From: Termitomyces sp. T153
Lineage: Eukaryota > Basidiomycota > Agaricomycetes > Agaricales > Lyophyllaceae
NCBI GenBank assembly: GCA_018296165.2
Contig: JACKQL020000019.1
Span: 806,001 to 870,000, forward strand
Direction of reading: 5' to 3'
DNA: 64,000 bases
This document shows positions 43,936 to 54,187 of this stretch, in pieces. Below the pieces are notes generated by a model, which saw nothing but the letters and a program-made list of their open reading frames with translations, searched no databases and had not been told where the DNA came from. Made by a program: the position numbers and the translations under genes. The stretch's first letter is position 1. Every line of letters starts with the position of its first letter.

Positions 43936-44099
43936 CCAGATATTATAATATAGTAATAATAAGGTTTTTTTTGTTTAATTCCTGTTACTTTTTTAAGGGA
44001 GCACTGGGGCAATGCTTCCAGATATTATAATATAATAATAATAAGGTTTTTTTTGTTTAATTCCTGTTACTTTTTTAAGGGAGCACTGGGGCAATGCCC
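43936..44099. repeat. 82-bp tandem duplication, two copies
   Basis: CCAGATATTATAATATA begins at 43936 and 44018. Each unit continues AATAATAAGGTTTTTTTTG, AATTCCTGTTAC and GGGAGCACTGGGGCAATGC. Only one or two differences by eye, so the duplication is recent. Confidence 0.93.
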
Positions 44100-45870
44100 T
44101 ATGTCCTCCCCCACAAGTATGTACAGGTGTAATTTATGGACACTACCTAAGGTACTCCAGCCCAAAGCCTTTGCAAGCCTGTTGGTTATGCCTGATAGCC
44201 ACTTTATTATGGTTTGATCCTTTCAGAGTTCATACAGCCCTCATGTTAATTTCTGTACTATCTGTCATTAATGTGCTGTCCCTACTAATACCTGCTTTTA
44301 CACTCTGCAATGCTTGCCAAGCCAGCTCACACCCACTCAGCATAGATCATGACTCCCATCCCTGATCCCAGACCCTACACTTCATTCAGCACAGTTCTAG
44401 GCACACTGGATGCTGGCTTCTTGACATCACTGATCTGGCATTTGCTCTGGACCACCCAAGGATTGGATAACCAGGTGGGGGTCACACAATACTTCAGCAA
44501 CCAGGCTCTAGAACATCTTGATGCTTTTCTTTCTTGGACCTACCCATGCTATAGCCTGACAGGTTTGACAGGGCTACAGTTTTCACCCCTCCCTATTTGC
44601 TGCACTGGGGAACTCTTTCCTTTTCTGTCCAGACACAAGATCAGTGGTGACATTACATCATTGTGCCCATGTGCTAATGGTGTTAAGTAATCCTTATGGC
44701 CTGACCAACAAAGCCTTCCTAAGAGCACATGGATGGGCAGTGGCTTCCTGGCAGTGTTGAAACAACCCACATGGTATCTAAGGTGTTTTCCACACAGGTG
44801 CACTCAGCCAGAGTTGAAACCCCAGCCTTACACTCACAAGTCAGGTGGCCTGCTTTGGGACATGATGGTGCCAGCTGAGCCACCATGCCCCTTTAATAAT
44901 AAGTACTGTATAGTAGTGTACACTTAATGGCAAGTAACAAGCACTCCATTACATACCCCCCTTTTGAGTCTGTCAATGGACTCACAAGAATAGGACAAAT
45001 GGGAAAAGAGGGTGGAATATGGCATCCTGCCCACAGGTTAGCACCAGGGCACTGTAGTAGGGTTCCTACATTGATTGTATTGCTAGGCTTGGGTAGCCCT
45101 ACCAGTAAAGATGGGCAGAAAGTTAGTTTGGCACATTGCCCTAACATGTGCTGGAAGGCATAAAGGGGCACATGTGATTATTGTATTGTGAACTACAGAG
45201 AGTAGTTCAGCCAGCCCATTTGTTCATTTGAGAGGACAACACTTCCTTGCTGCTTACTACATCAGCCCAGCACTCTGATACAACATTAGTCATATCACTA
45301 GAGCTGCTCGTTCTGGCTTCAGGTGTAATGGGAGTAGCAATGTTAGTTGCTACAGTGACATCCAAAGGGCCAGAGATGATGGGATCTGTTGTCTCTGGAC
45401 TGGCATTGGTGGGAGCATAAGGCTCATTGAACTCACTGGCTGTGTCCTCTGAGAATGTGACTTTGGCAGATAGGTACTACTATGCCAAGAGCAGCCCCTA
45501 CACTAGCTGACAAAGGCCCAGCCTCAGTTAGAGCTGTGCCCAATGGCAGGGAGCTGGAAGATGGCTTCTTTGCTTTGTTCAAGGTGGCATTTACCACCTC
45601 TGCAGGTCATTGCAGGAGAGGAGGAGTGAAGATGGCTGACCCCCCATAGCACAGCCATTCAGCTGCATGCAGTGGGAACTGACCATGGCTCTCTTGAAGT
45701 TGGAAGAGCATTTGGAAGTGCTCCCAATTGTCAGTGGTAAGGGTGTACCACCCAGCATATTCAGCTAAGGCAGGAGGTATGCCTATATACCTGAGTCAAC
45801 AATAATGTTCATTGTCAACCCGGGCTTGTCCTCTATGAGGCTAAAATGTATATGACCATCCTTATAAAGA
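44100..45870. other. CpG-poor debris left of SEC61, no intact gene
   Basis: Short frames only. One plus-strand frame of 113 codons (44349-44690) and a minus-strand peptide near 45660-45740 (DNWEHFQMLFQLQESHGQF, ending HAAEWLC) suggest decayed transposon genes, family unknown. A SINE lies at 44693-44894. Confidence 0.45.
44693..44894 (-). mobile_element. tRNA-related SINE, copy B
   Basis: Minus-strand copy of the element at 36177-36390: AAAGGGGCATGGTGGCTCAG, A box TGGCTCAGCTGGCAC, GGGTTTCAACTC at the B-box position, AAAACACCTTAGATACCATG and AGGAAGGCTTTGTTGGTCAG in the same order. Confidence 0.7.
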
Positions 45871-45995
45871 TTCTTTTGGCGTATGTGGTTGATTAAATGT
45901 AAGCTTGAAGAAAAGTTGGGGCTACGTAAACACGTGGTGAATTCTGGCGCTGACCAAGCCATCAGCGGCGCGTCGGAGCACGCGTGCGCGACGTG

Positions 45996-46006
45996 TAACC
46001 CTAACC
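45996..46006 (+). promoter_or_regulatory. Telobox-like TAACCCTAACC upstream of SEC61
   Basis: Two telomere-type repeats about 81 bases upstream of the SEC61 start, in the CpG-rich promoter region. Such motifs bind Myb-type factors in promoters of housekeeping genes in several eukaryotes; the role here is inference. Confidence 0.3.
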
Positions 46007-46086
46007 ACAAGCGGTGTTACATAATCTGCCACGTCTGGAAAAGCCGGGCATTTGGAATTGCGTTGCCAGCAAACTCTTCGTCCACC

Positions 46087-47846
46087 ATGAGCGGGTGTAT
46101 GTTTTGTTTTTTCTCTGTCTTTTACAAATGAACAATTCTTTAACGTTTTCCTAGTCCGCTTTCTCAACCTCGTCCGACCGTTCCTCCCCATTCTCCCGGA
46201 AGTCTCATCGCCAGATCGCAAGGTACAAAGAATTTAGAGTGGTGTCTATCCTTACCCGTTAACGCTACGCCCAGGTCCCGTTCAACCAAAAGGTGCTATG
46301 GACGGCTGTAACGCTGCTTATTTTCCTCGTCTGCTCCCAGGTCCCACTCTACGGCATCATGTCCTCCGACTCGTCTGACCCGCTCTACTGGATGCGCGTC
46401 ATCCTCGCCTCGAATCGCGGTACACTTATGGAACTTGGAATTACGCCTATTGTCACGTCCGGAATGATCATGCAGCTCCTTGCGGGTGCGAATCTGATCG
46501 ATGTGGATTTCGCGCTTAAGGAGGATAGAGCGCTGTTTAGCGGAGGCCAGAAACGTGAGTGCCGGCCGACTTCATCTCTCACACACACTGAACGGTACTC
46601 TCAGTTTTCGCGCTGATTATTTCGCTTGGTCAGGCGACTGTATATGTCGTCACGGGTCTTTATGGCCAGCCGAGGGAACTCGGCGCCGGCGTGTGTCTGC
46701 TGCTCATTATCCAGCTCGTCGTTGCATCTCTTATTGTGATTCTACTCGACGAGCTCCTGCAGAAAGGCTATGGTCTTGGCTCAGGAATTAATCTCTTCAT
46801 CGCGACCAACATCTGCGAGTCGATCGTGTGGAAGGCGTTCTCGCCTACGACGGTGAACACGGGCCGCGGGCCCGAGTTCGAGGGTGCGCTCGTCGCGCTG
46901 TTCCATCTGTTGTTTACGTGGAACGATAAGGGCCGTGCGCTCCGCGAGGCGTTCTGGCGCGATCGGCTGCCGAATGTGATGAACCTCATCGCGACGATTG
47001 TGATTTTTGCGGTGGTGATATACTTGCAGGGATTTAGGATCGAGATTCAGGTGAAGAGTAATAAATTCCGTGGACAGAGGGGGAGTTATCCGGTCAAGTT
47101 GTTTTATACGTCGAATATGCCGATTATGCTCGAGAGCGCGTTGACATCGAACGTGTTTATTGTGTCTCAGATGTTGGCCTCGAGGTTCCCGGAGAACTTT
47201 TTGGTTAAACTGTTGGGGGTTTGGGAGGTGAGTGGCGTGATGGGTTCGCGTAGTTTTGAACTGATTATTGTTGTCCGCAGCCGATGGATGACTCGCCGCA
47301 GCTTGTTGCCAAGTCGGGTATTGCGTACTACATCTCACCCCCGCACACAATGAAGGAAGCTATTCTTGACCCTATCCACACCGCCGTGTATATCACGTTT
47401 ATGCTTAGCGCCTGCGCGCTCTTTTCCAAGACCTGGATTGAGGTGTCGGGCTCTGGACCTAGAGACGTTGCGAAGCAGCTTAAGGATCAGCAGATGGTGC
47501 GTGTCGTCGCCCCTTTTTTTTTATCAATCTACTGACAAGATGTGCACACGCAGGTGATGGCAGGCCACCGCGAGGGATCGATGTACAAGGAACTAAAGCG
47601 TGTTATTCCAACTGCCGCGGCATTTGGAGGAGCAATTTTGGGACTGTTATCGGTCGCGGCTGATTTGCTAGGCGCAATTGGGAGTGGGACGGGAATATTG
47701 ATGGCTGTTACGATTATTTATAGTTATTGGGAGATTGGGATGCGGGTGAGTGTTCTTGTTGTTGAGTAATGAAGGCGGAGTACTGATGTGTGCATGGACA
47801 GGAATCGGCGGGTCCGGAGATGGCGGCTTTTGGGGATCTGTTGTAG
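46087..47846 (+). CDS. SEC61: Sec61 translocon alpha subunit
   Basis: Seven exons: 46087-46096, 46155-46222, 46275-46554, 46605-47227, 47281-47496, 47554-47745, 47802-47846. They give 477 residues, the family length. The first exon has ten bases; splicing restores the start [13 protein letters not shown]. Recognisable blocks are [45 protein letters not shown] (plug and TM2 region), [38 protein letters not shown] (cytosolic ribosome-binding loop), [10 protein letters not shown] and [21 protein letters not shown]. The ten-helix channel lies in the ER membrane and conducts nascent secretory and membrane proteins with the beta and gamma subunits. It is tail to tail with SDHB, 224 bases between stops. 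GTATGT and GTGAG donors are standard. The promoter lies next to a transposon-derived block on the left. Confidence 0.97.
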
Positions 47847-48070
47847 GGAACGTCGACAAAGTCCTGTCGGGTCGAGCCGGGGAAGACAAAATATGCGTTG
47901 GCGGTGGGAGGGTGTGGGTACATACTATGTACTCTCGCTGTACTACGAAACTGTGTATTTGCTTTTTTTTATTATTGAATTTTACTCAGGACGCGAACGC
48001 GACGAAAAATGTGTATCATGTGTCTGCATCAGTGTCGACAGTTGTTCTACGAAGAAATACAACGAAACGT
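47847..48070. other. Intergenic between convergent SEC61 and SDHB
   Basis: 224 bases shared by the two 3' ends, including an AT-rich run (near 47960). Should contain both polyadenylation regions, probably overlapping. Confidence 0.6.
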
Positions 48071-49086
48071 CTACTCGGCGGCGAGCTCGATCTTGATCTT
48101 GGCGATGGCCGCGGCGGGGTTGAGACCCTTGGGACATGTTCGGGAGCCTAAAATAGGGGTTAGCGAGAGTTGATTGGAAAAGAGTAGAGCGTACAGTTGA
48201 AGATGGTGTGGCAGCGGTAGAGAGACATTTCATTCTGGAGCTTCTCTTTGCGCTGGGCGCCGTACGAATCCTAGGGGATGTGTGAGTGGGGAGATAGGAG
48301 GCAGGAGAGAATACGCACGCGTGAGTCGGCGATCCAGCGATAGGCCTGCATGAGGGTTGCGGGACCAAGGTACTCGTCTTGGTTCCACCAGTAAGATGGG
48401 CAGGACGTGGAGCAGCACGCGCAGAGAATACACTCGTACAGACCGTCGAGCTTCTTGCGGTCTTCCTGGGACTGGATGAATTCGCCTGCGTGTGGGGTTA
48501 GCGGGAAGCTGGGGAAAAAAGAGAAGCGGACTGACCCTTCTCTGGGGGGTTGTCATTTTGGAGGTAGGGTTGGATGGATTTGTATTGCTTGTAGAAGAGA
48601 GTGAGGTCGGGGACGAGGTCCTTTACGACATACACTGTGAAAGCTGTGTGAGATGATTGTGGGATGTAAAAGAAAAAACAACGGACTGTGAGGAAGCGGG
48701 TAGACTTTAGTGTCGGTGGCGGCGTTGCGGTCGATGCGACACAAGCAGGCGAGAGTGTTTTGGCCGTCGATGTTCATGGCACACGAGCCGCAAATGCCCT
48801 CGCGACACGACCGCCGGAACGTCAGCGTCGGGTCTATTTCGTTCTTGATTTTGATCAACGCGTCCAGAATCATCGGCCCCGTCTGGTTGAGGTCGATTTT
48901 GTACGACTGCAGATGCGGCTTCTGCGTCGGCTCGTCCGGGTTCCAGCGGTAGATTTTAAATTCTTTCAGCAGAACAGGCTTTTCGGCGGGCACCGCTTGG
49001 AAACGCGCAGGGGTCGTCGAGAAGAGGCGGAGGCGGGAGGGCTGGGCGGCGGTGCGCCGGGCAACGCGGGCGAGGACGGTCTGCAT
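48071..49086 (-). CDS. SDHB: Succinate dehydrogenase iron-sulfur subunit, mitochondrial
   Basis: Five exons (49086-48687, 48634-48536, 48485-48319, 48270-48195, 48147-48071) give 272 residues. Residues 1-28 are Arg-rich with an RxF/STT context, a mitochondrial presequence. The 2Fe-2S ligands are C94, C99, C102 and C114 (CREGICGSC). 4Fe-4S and 3Fe-4S ligands are in C185[10 protein letters not shown]195, C242 and C248 to C252 (CHTIFNCSRTC). The [15 protein letters not shown] junction across intron 1 is diagnostic. The subunit passes electrons from FADH2 in SDHA to ubiquinone in complex II. H243 corresponds to the site altered in carboxin-type resistance in fungi and is the wild-type His here. 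The start codon is 103 bases from the stop of terpene synthase 2, which leaves little room for its promoter. Confidence 0.97.
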
Positions 49087-49189
49087 TGTGGTGAGTGCAG
49101 AGAAAGAGCAGCGGAGACATCACGGCGTCGCGTGATTTCGGAGCCACCAGCCAATCACATGCATTCCATTCCATCTACGACATCACTAC

Positions 49190-50600
49190 TCAAGAGTATC
49201 TTGGGTTAACCATACATGACCAAGTTTCCTCCCTGCCTTTTTCCTGATGCGCTTTGCGAGGGAGTAATCGCACAATTCCAGTTCTCATGACCTCATCACC
49301 ATCTGTTCCAAGATAGCGATCATTCTGGAATGACCAGTGAAGGGAACTGGGAATTTTGATCAATGATACCGCATACGAAGTGAATGAGCACTTGCATACC
49401 CGATGATCCAGTCCTGCAGACCTTCGACGTACTTCCTAACCTTGGCATCAATTTCGGCGCCCCATGAAGGAAGATGCTTGCGACCGCGTTCGAAGTCAGC
49501 AATGCTCTGAATGCAGAGGTTACCGACGTAGTCAACAGCACTCTGCAGCGTATGCCCATGATACTCCATGAGTAAATCAATGATATTGTGGTTACTTCCA
49601 CTCGCTTGCTCAACGTTATATGATAGGATGTCCTGCAGACCAGTACTTGGTCAGCACTTCGACCACAAAATAAAAAGGGAGTATATTACGTTAGACAAGG
49701 CAACAAAATTTGTGGTCCAACGGTTAAGCTCTTGGATGCTGTCATGCTCAAAGACACGATCGGGAAGATAAATATCCAAAGCGTATCTAACACTTTCTGA
49801 GTCAATCGAAACATGAGTGGAAAACCAAGCTACTCAATCAGCGCTATACAGGATTCGTGTCCTATATGCATCAGGAATATGGGTTACAACATTGATGCAT
49901 GGCAGAAAAGCTCACCTGAAGTGTTCCTGCGCACAGTAATATATGATTCAATATCAGGACTAAGACTTGTGTCTCTCGACTTTGCCTGAATCTGGATGCC
50001 TTCAAAGTAGTGTTCAAGTGCCGTTTGTAATCTTTGCTGCACACCGGGGACAGCGTCAGTGATAAAAGGAGCCCAGAAGCTAGTGCGTGTCAATTTTCTG
50101 AATGGATTTGATAAACCCTGTTCTTACTCTGAAGCAATTCTTCCCAGGTTGAGTACCACAGCACGGTTATCTTCCGTAGGAGTAGTCGGAATATACCCCA
50201 AGGCTTTCCTGGCAACATCGCACAGCTCCTTAATATCCGCCTCGCGTGCTGCTATGTCGTCACAGATAATATCACTGCACCCGCAAGTTACAATATCGAC
50301 CAAGTGGAACAGAGTTAAAAAGACGCACAAATAAGAAAAATAATTCATGAAATCAGCGATGATGCGCAGACGCGAGGATGTGGCGCTGGGGTATGTGAAA
50401 GCAACGAGCTTGCCGGCTTCCATGTTGGATATAGCACGACGGCCTTCGAGAGACAGGTCGGGGCACGAGGATATCAGCCATTCAATTGATTGATTGGCTA
50501 TTTCTTCGCCGTTGGAGTGATAGTTGAGAGGGTATTGAATGCAGTGGGACACCAAGTCGGGGAAAATGAAATATGTGGGCTGGGAGGAGTTGACTACCAT
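49190..50600 (-). CDS. Sesquiterpene synthase, copy 2
   Basis: Same seven-exon structure as copy 1, read on the minus strand from ATG 50598-50600 to TGA 49190-49192; all junctions (including the short fourth exon ending ALIE and the TTAG acceptor before YALDIYLPD) are conserved. The predicted protein has about 365 residues, starting MVVNSSQPTYF. It has FDIICDD, VRRNTS, NDILSYNVE and SFQNDRYLG intact. Differences from copy 1 are scattered conservative changes (for example ADFERGRKHLPSW). Homology to the other copies starts about 55 bases upstream of the ATG and ends at the stop codon, so only the gene with a minimal promoter was copied. It lies between SDHB and copy 3, all on the minus strand. 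Confidence 0.9.
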
Positions 50601-50637
50601 GATGAGATATGGACTATCGACTGGCTCGAAGATTGGC

Positions 50638-50644
50638 TTTTATA
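50638..50644 (-). promoter_or_regulatory. TATA box of terpene synthase 2
   Basis: TATAAAA on the minus strand, 38 bases before the ATG, in the conserved CAGTCTCTATAAAA block. Homology to the other copies ends just upstream of it. Confidence 0.65.
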
Positions 50645-50769
50645 GAGACTGGCAGCTTACAAGTCCGGAGCCCGTAACAAAAATCTATCCACAAATAAAT
50701 GTCATGATGCTCCAATCGCGTATCAATGACTACATTGAGAAACTGTACCCGCTATTACAATAACTGTCA

Positions 50770-51130
50770 GTATCTGTCGTAACACGGTCAGTCATTGTAA
50801 ATGTAAGATAAGTGTAGTTAGCTCACCCTCAGTCTCGTATAAATGACTGAGGATGCTGTTTCTACATAGTATGAATGGATATGTTTTCATTCCATTGTCG
50901 ATTCGTTGTCCAAGTATGCAAGGGCGGGTGCCCTAAATGAGTGTCCATCATGGTGACGTTATAGCACTTTATGACTTTTTACCACTCGGTGTTTTGCGCT
51001 CGGTGTTTTGCGATCAAAATACTTGATTGGATCTACTCCGGCAATTACGCAAGCTCCGAAGTCGACGTCAAGAAGGGACTCGACAAATTCTGGGTCTTTT
51101 TCCTTAATTCAAGTGCGAAAATATTTTACT
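50770..51130 (-). mobile_element. Truncated Copia LTR fragment downstream of terpene synthase 3
   Basis: Counterpart of 41205-41616 in arm B: CTTCCTGTGTTTTTGTCAGC, AAGACCCAGAAT, the direct repeat CTCGGTGTTTTGCG (twice, 50989-51012) and the hairpin at 50823-50855. The TGTTGG end is missing here too, so the truncation predates the duplication of the arms. Confidence 0.6.
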
Positions 51131-51251
51131 ATAAAATACAGACTAGCTGACAAAAACACAGGAAGAAAGTCTCTGTCTAGATAGCACAAAGTGCCGACTG
51201 GGGGGTGCCGGCTGTATGGTAGGGGATTATCATGAATTGACCAATGACTAC

Positions 51252-52662
51252 TCAGGAGTTTCTTGGGTTAACCATACATGACCAAGTTTCCTCCTTGTCG
51301 TTTTCCTGATGCGCTTTACGAGGAAGTAATTCGACGATTCCAGTCCTCATGACCTCATCACCATCTGTTCCAAGATAGCGATCATTCTGGAACGACCAGT
51401 AAAGGGAACTGGGTATTTTGATCAGTGATCCAGCATAGGAGATGAATGAGCACTTGCATACCCGATAAACCAATCCTGCAGACCTTCGACGTACTTTGTG
51501 ACCTTGGCATCAATTTCGGCGCCCCATGAAGGAAGCTGGTTGCGACCGCGGTCGAATTCCTCAATGCTCTGGGTGCAGAGGTCACCGACGTAGTCAACGG
51601 CACTCTGCAGTGTATGCCCATGATACTCCATGAGTAAATCAATTATATTGTGCTTACTTCCACTCGCTTGCTCAACGTTATATGATAGGATGTTCTGCAG
51701 ACCAGTACTTGGTCAGCACTTCGACCACAAAATAAAAAGGGAGTATATTACGTTAGACAAGGCAACAAAGTTCGTGGTCCAACGGTTAAGCTCTTGGATG
51801 CTGTCATGCTCAAAGACACGATCGGGAAGATAAATATCCAAAGCGTATCTAACACTTTCTGAGTCAATCGAAACATGAGTGGAAAAGCAAGCTACTCAAT
51901 CAGCGCTATACAGGTTTCGTGTCCTATATGCATCAGGACTATGGGTTACAACATTGATGCATGGCAGAAAAGCTCACCTGAAGTGTTCCTGCGCACAGTA
52001 ATATATGATTCAATATCAGGACTAAGACTTGTGTCTCTCGACTTTGCTTGAATTTGAATGCCCTCGAAGTAGTGTTCAAGTGCCGTTTGTAATCGTTGCT
52101 GTACACCAGGGACAGCGTCAGCGATAAAAGGAGCCCAGAAGCTAGTGCGTGTCAATTTCCTGAATGGATTTGATAAACCTCGCTCTCACTCTGAAGCAAT
52201 TCTTTCCAGATTGAGTACCACAGCACGGGTTTCTTCCGTAGGAGTAGTCGGCATATACCCCAAGGCTTTCCTGGCGACATCGCACAGCTCCTTAATATCC
52301 GCCTCGCGTGCTGCTGTGTCGTCACAGATAATATCACTGCACCCGCAAGTTACAATATCGACCAAGTGGAACAGAGTTAAAAAGACGCACAAATAAGAAA
52401 AATAATTCATGAAATCAGCGATGATGCGCAGACGCGAGGATGTGGCGCTGGGGTAGGTGAAAGCAACGAGTTTTCCGGCTTCGATGTTGGATATAGCACG
52501 ACGGCCTTCGAGAGACAGGTCGGGGCAAGAAGATATCAGCCATTCTATTGATTGATTGGCTATTTCGTCGCCGTTGGGGTGATAGTTAAGAGAGTATTGG
52601 ATGCAATGGGACACCAAGTCGGGGAAAATGAAATATGTGGGCTGGGAGGAGTTGACTACCAT
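51252..52662 (-). CDS. Sesquiterpene synthase, copy 3
   Basis: Same exon structure as copies 1 and 2, ATG 52660-52662, TGA 51252-51254, about 365 residues beginning MVVNSSQPTYF. FDIICDD, VRRNTS and SFQNDRYLG are present. Position 237, directly after the intron in the NSE motif, reads AAC instead of GAC, so the motif is NNILSYNVE; the three metal ligands N, S and E are retained. Other changes include DDTAARE after the aspartate-rich motif, SLYWSF before RY and a C-terminus HQENDKEET. No stop or frameshift seen. It lies in arm B with 5' and 3' flanks colinear with copy 1. Likely active, but the D237N change may alter metal binding or specificity. Confidence 0.88.
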
Positions 52663-52699
52663 GATGAGATATGGACTATCGAATGGCTCGAAGATTGGC

Positions 52700-52706
52700 T
52701 TTTATA
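52700..52706 (-). promoter_or_regulatory. TATA box of terpene synthase 3
   Basis: TATAAAA on the minus strand, 38 bases before the ATG, in the same conserved block as in copies 1 and 2. Confidence 0.65.
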
Positions 52707-53280
52707 GAGACTGGCGGATAAGTCGGTCCTTGGCGTTTCTGTGAAAATAATGGTGAGGACTTGTGGGACGGCATTATACATCACAAGCCCTTGACATTCA
52801 TGTTATTCTATTTTTGAAATGTATCAAGAATCAGATAAACTCAAACACGAGAGCATGATTGAGTTTTATTTTCCATCAGTTCCATCCCATGTGAGAAGAA
52901 TTTGTGATTTTGACCTTGTGCGGCATTTTCTGAAATTGTAAAAAATGAGCTGGAAACAGTGGTCACTCCCAAAAATATGCTGCAGAGACATGGGTCCGTC
53001 AACTGGAATGTTCTGGTCAACTGTCCGGAGGTAAATTAGTTCTAGACAACAACACACATACACACACCACGGCACACGGGTCAAACTCATGCATTTGTAC
53101 TATGTTGGCGTCCCTGAGTACATCCATCAACCTCGACTTCTGATGGCGTGTCAATCCCATCACACCTCCATTGTCCCATTATTGGCTCTGTGGCCACATT
53201 CTTCTCATTGATATTATGCCTATGGCCACATCTATCTCATTGTATATTTAGCTTATAGCAACCCTCACTCAATTATACAT
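52707..53280 (-). other. Upstream region of terpene synthase 3, no gene
   Basis: Colinear with 39175-39750. Promoter-bearing, contains CA-rich microsatellite-like sequence near 53050-53065; no gene. Confidence 0.55.
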
Positions 53281-53870
53281 TGTGTTGAGGATTTGTACTT
53301 ACGCACTGTCAGGTGTGATCAATATAGGGTTCCAACAGGTTATGAGACTTTGCTGCCGTACACTTTGAGTAGACATCCCCACACTGATCGATTGTGCCCT
53401 CATCAGCGTGTCAGTATCTTATCTCCACGCGTCAAACTATACTCTTTTGTTCTTTGTCCTCTAGACGGCTCGCACTATGAGATCTGACTCCCCGCTGCAT
53501 CCATGCTGGCTACTGATGTGGCATAGCCACGCATCCGTGCAATTAAGCTCAACGCTCGCTGGCCAGCTTCAGAGACTCCTTTCGACCGCGTTACGGGCGA
53601 ATTCACCAAGTGATCTAACAAGCTCGTGATATTTTTGGAACACACCAGTCTGGGCAGGTACATCTTCGGACCTGAGAAGCAGTACGAATGCCTGATCACT
53701 GAATGCCTGATCACCCAACCCGATCCAAGCGCCGAACCCATCACATATGCCGACTGGTTGTCAAACAATGATCTAGTCATTGGTGTTATTCGTGAGTCGG
53801 AAGCTGAACAGGAGGGACTCAACACGGATGGATCTAGAGTGCTGTGATGCTCTGAAGGCCAGGGCACAGA
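53281..53870 (+). pseudogene. Copia LTR end, primer site and gag fragment (arm B)
   Basis: An LTR end (ATAGGGTTCCAACA) is followed by GGTTATGAGAC, a half-initiator-tRNA primer site, and then a gag start with stops. Peptides read IKLNARWPASETPFDRVTGEF, then EPITYADWLSNNDLVIGVIR and ESEAEQEGL, homologous to the gag at 42205-42699. The frame is broken by several stops. It is the arm-B partner of 38585-39130. Confidence 0.7.
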
Positions 53871-54187
53871 GCGAAGGACCCTTATTCAATGACTAAGTAA
53901 TGTAACTTGGGCATTTTATTTTCAATTGCCAAGCTGAACCAACTCAAGTTTCTCATAGATCAATTGATATAATAGGTGTTGTGGGAGCAACCATAATCAT
54001 ATCCCCAAAAAGAACTTATTGTTCCGTTCAAACATGATTCTGCGATCAATGCGGAAATGTTAGCGCAATATCTTACTGATCCAATTAGTGCTGCGTATAA
54101 AGACTGGCAACAGCATTGGTTCCCTTACTTTTTGTCACTCTGCATATCGCCTGCTGGTCCATCAGGGCTGGTTCCTTGAGTCGCGAT

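Larger units (their letters stand above)
50770..54120 (-). repeat. Large inverted duplication, arm B
   Basis: Inverse match of arm A (38330-41615). It is bounded on the right by R1 copy 2 and on the left by terpene synthase copy 2. The spacer between the arms (about 41.6-50.8 kb) holds a Copia 5' end, transposon debris, SEC61, SDHB and terpene synthase 2. Confidence 0.9.

Noticed and set aside
44349..44690. 113-codon plus-strand gene
   Set aside because: CpG-poor surroundings, no motif, no intron signals. Left as debris.
45996..46006. Internal telomere remnant
   Set aside because: Only two repeat units, in a promoter; too short to be a telomere scar.
46781..47350. 189-codon minus-strand frame inside SEC61
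   Set aside because: Antisense shadow of the Sec61 exon; high-GC codon mirror with no motif.
48688..49209. 173-codon plus-strand frame over SDHB exon 1
   Set aside because: Antisense shadow; the minus strand carries the complete 2Fe-2S domain and presequence.
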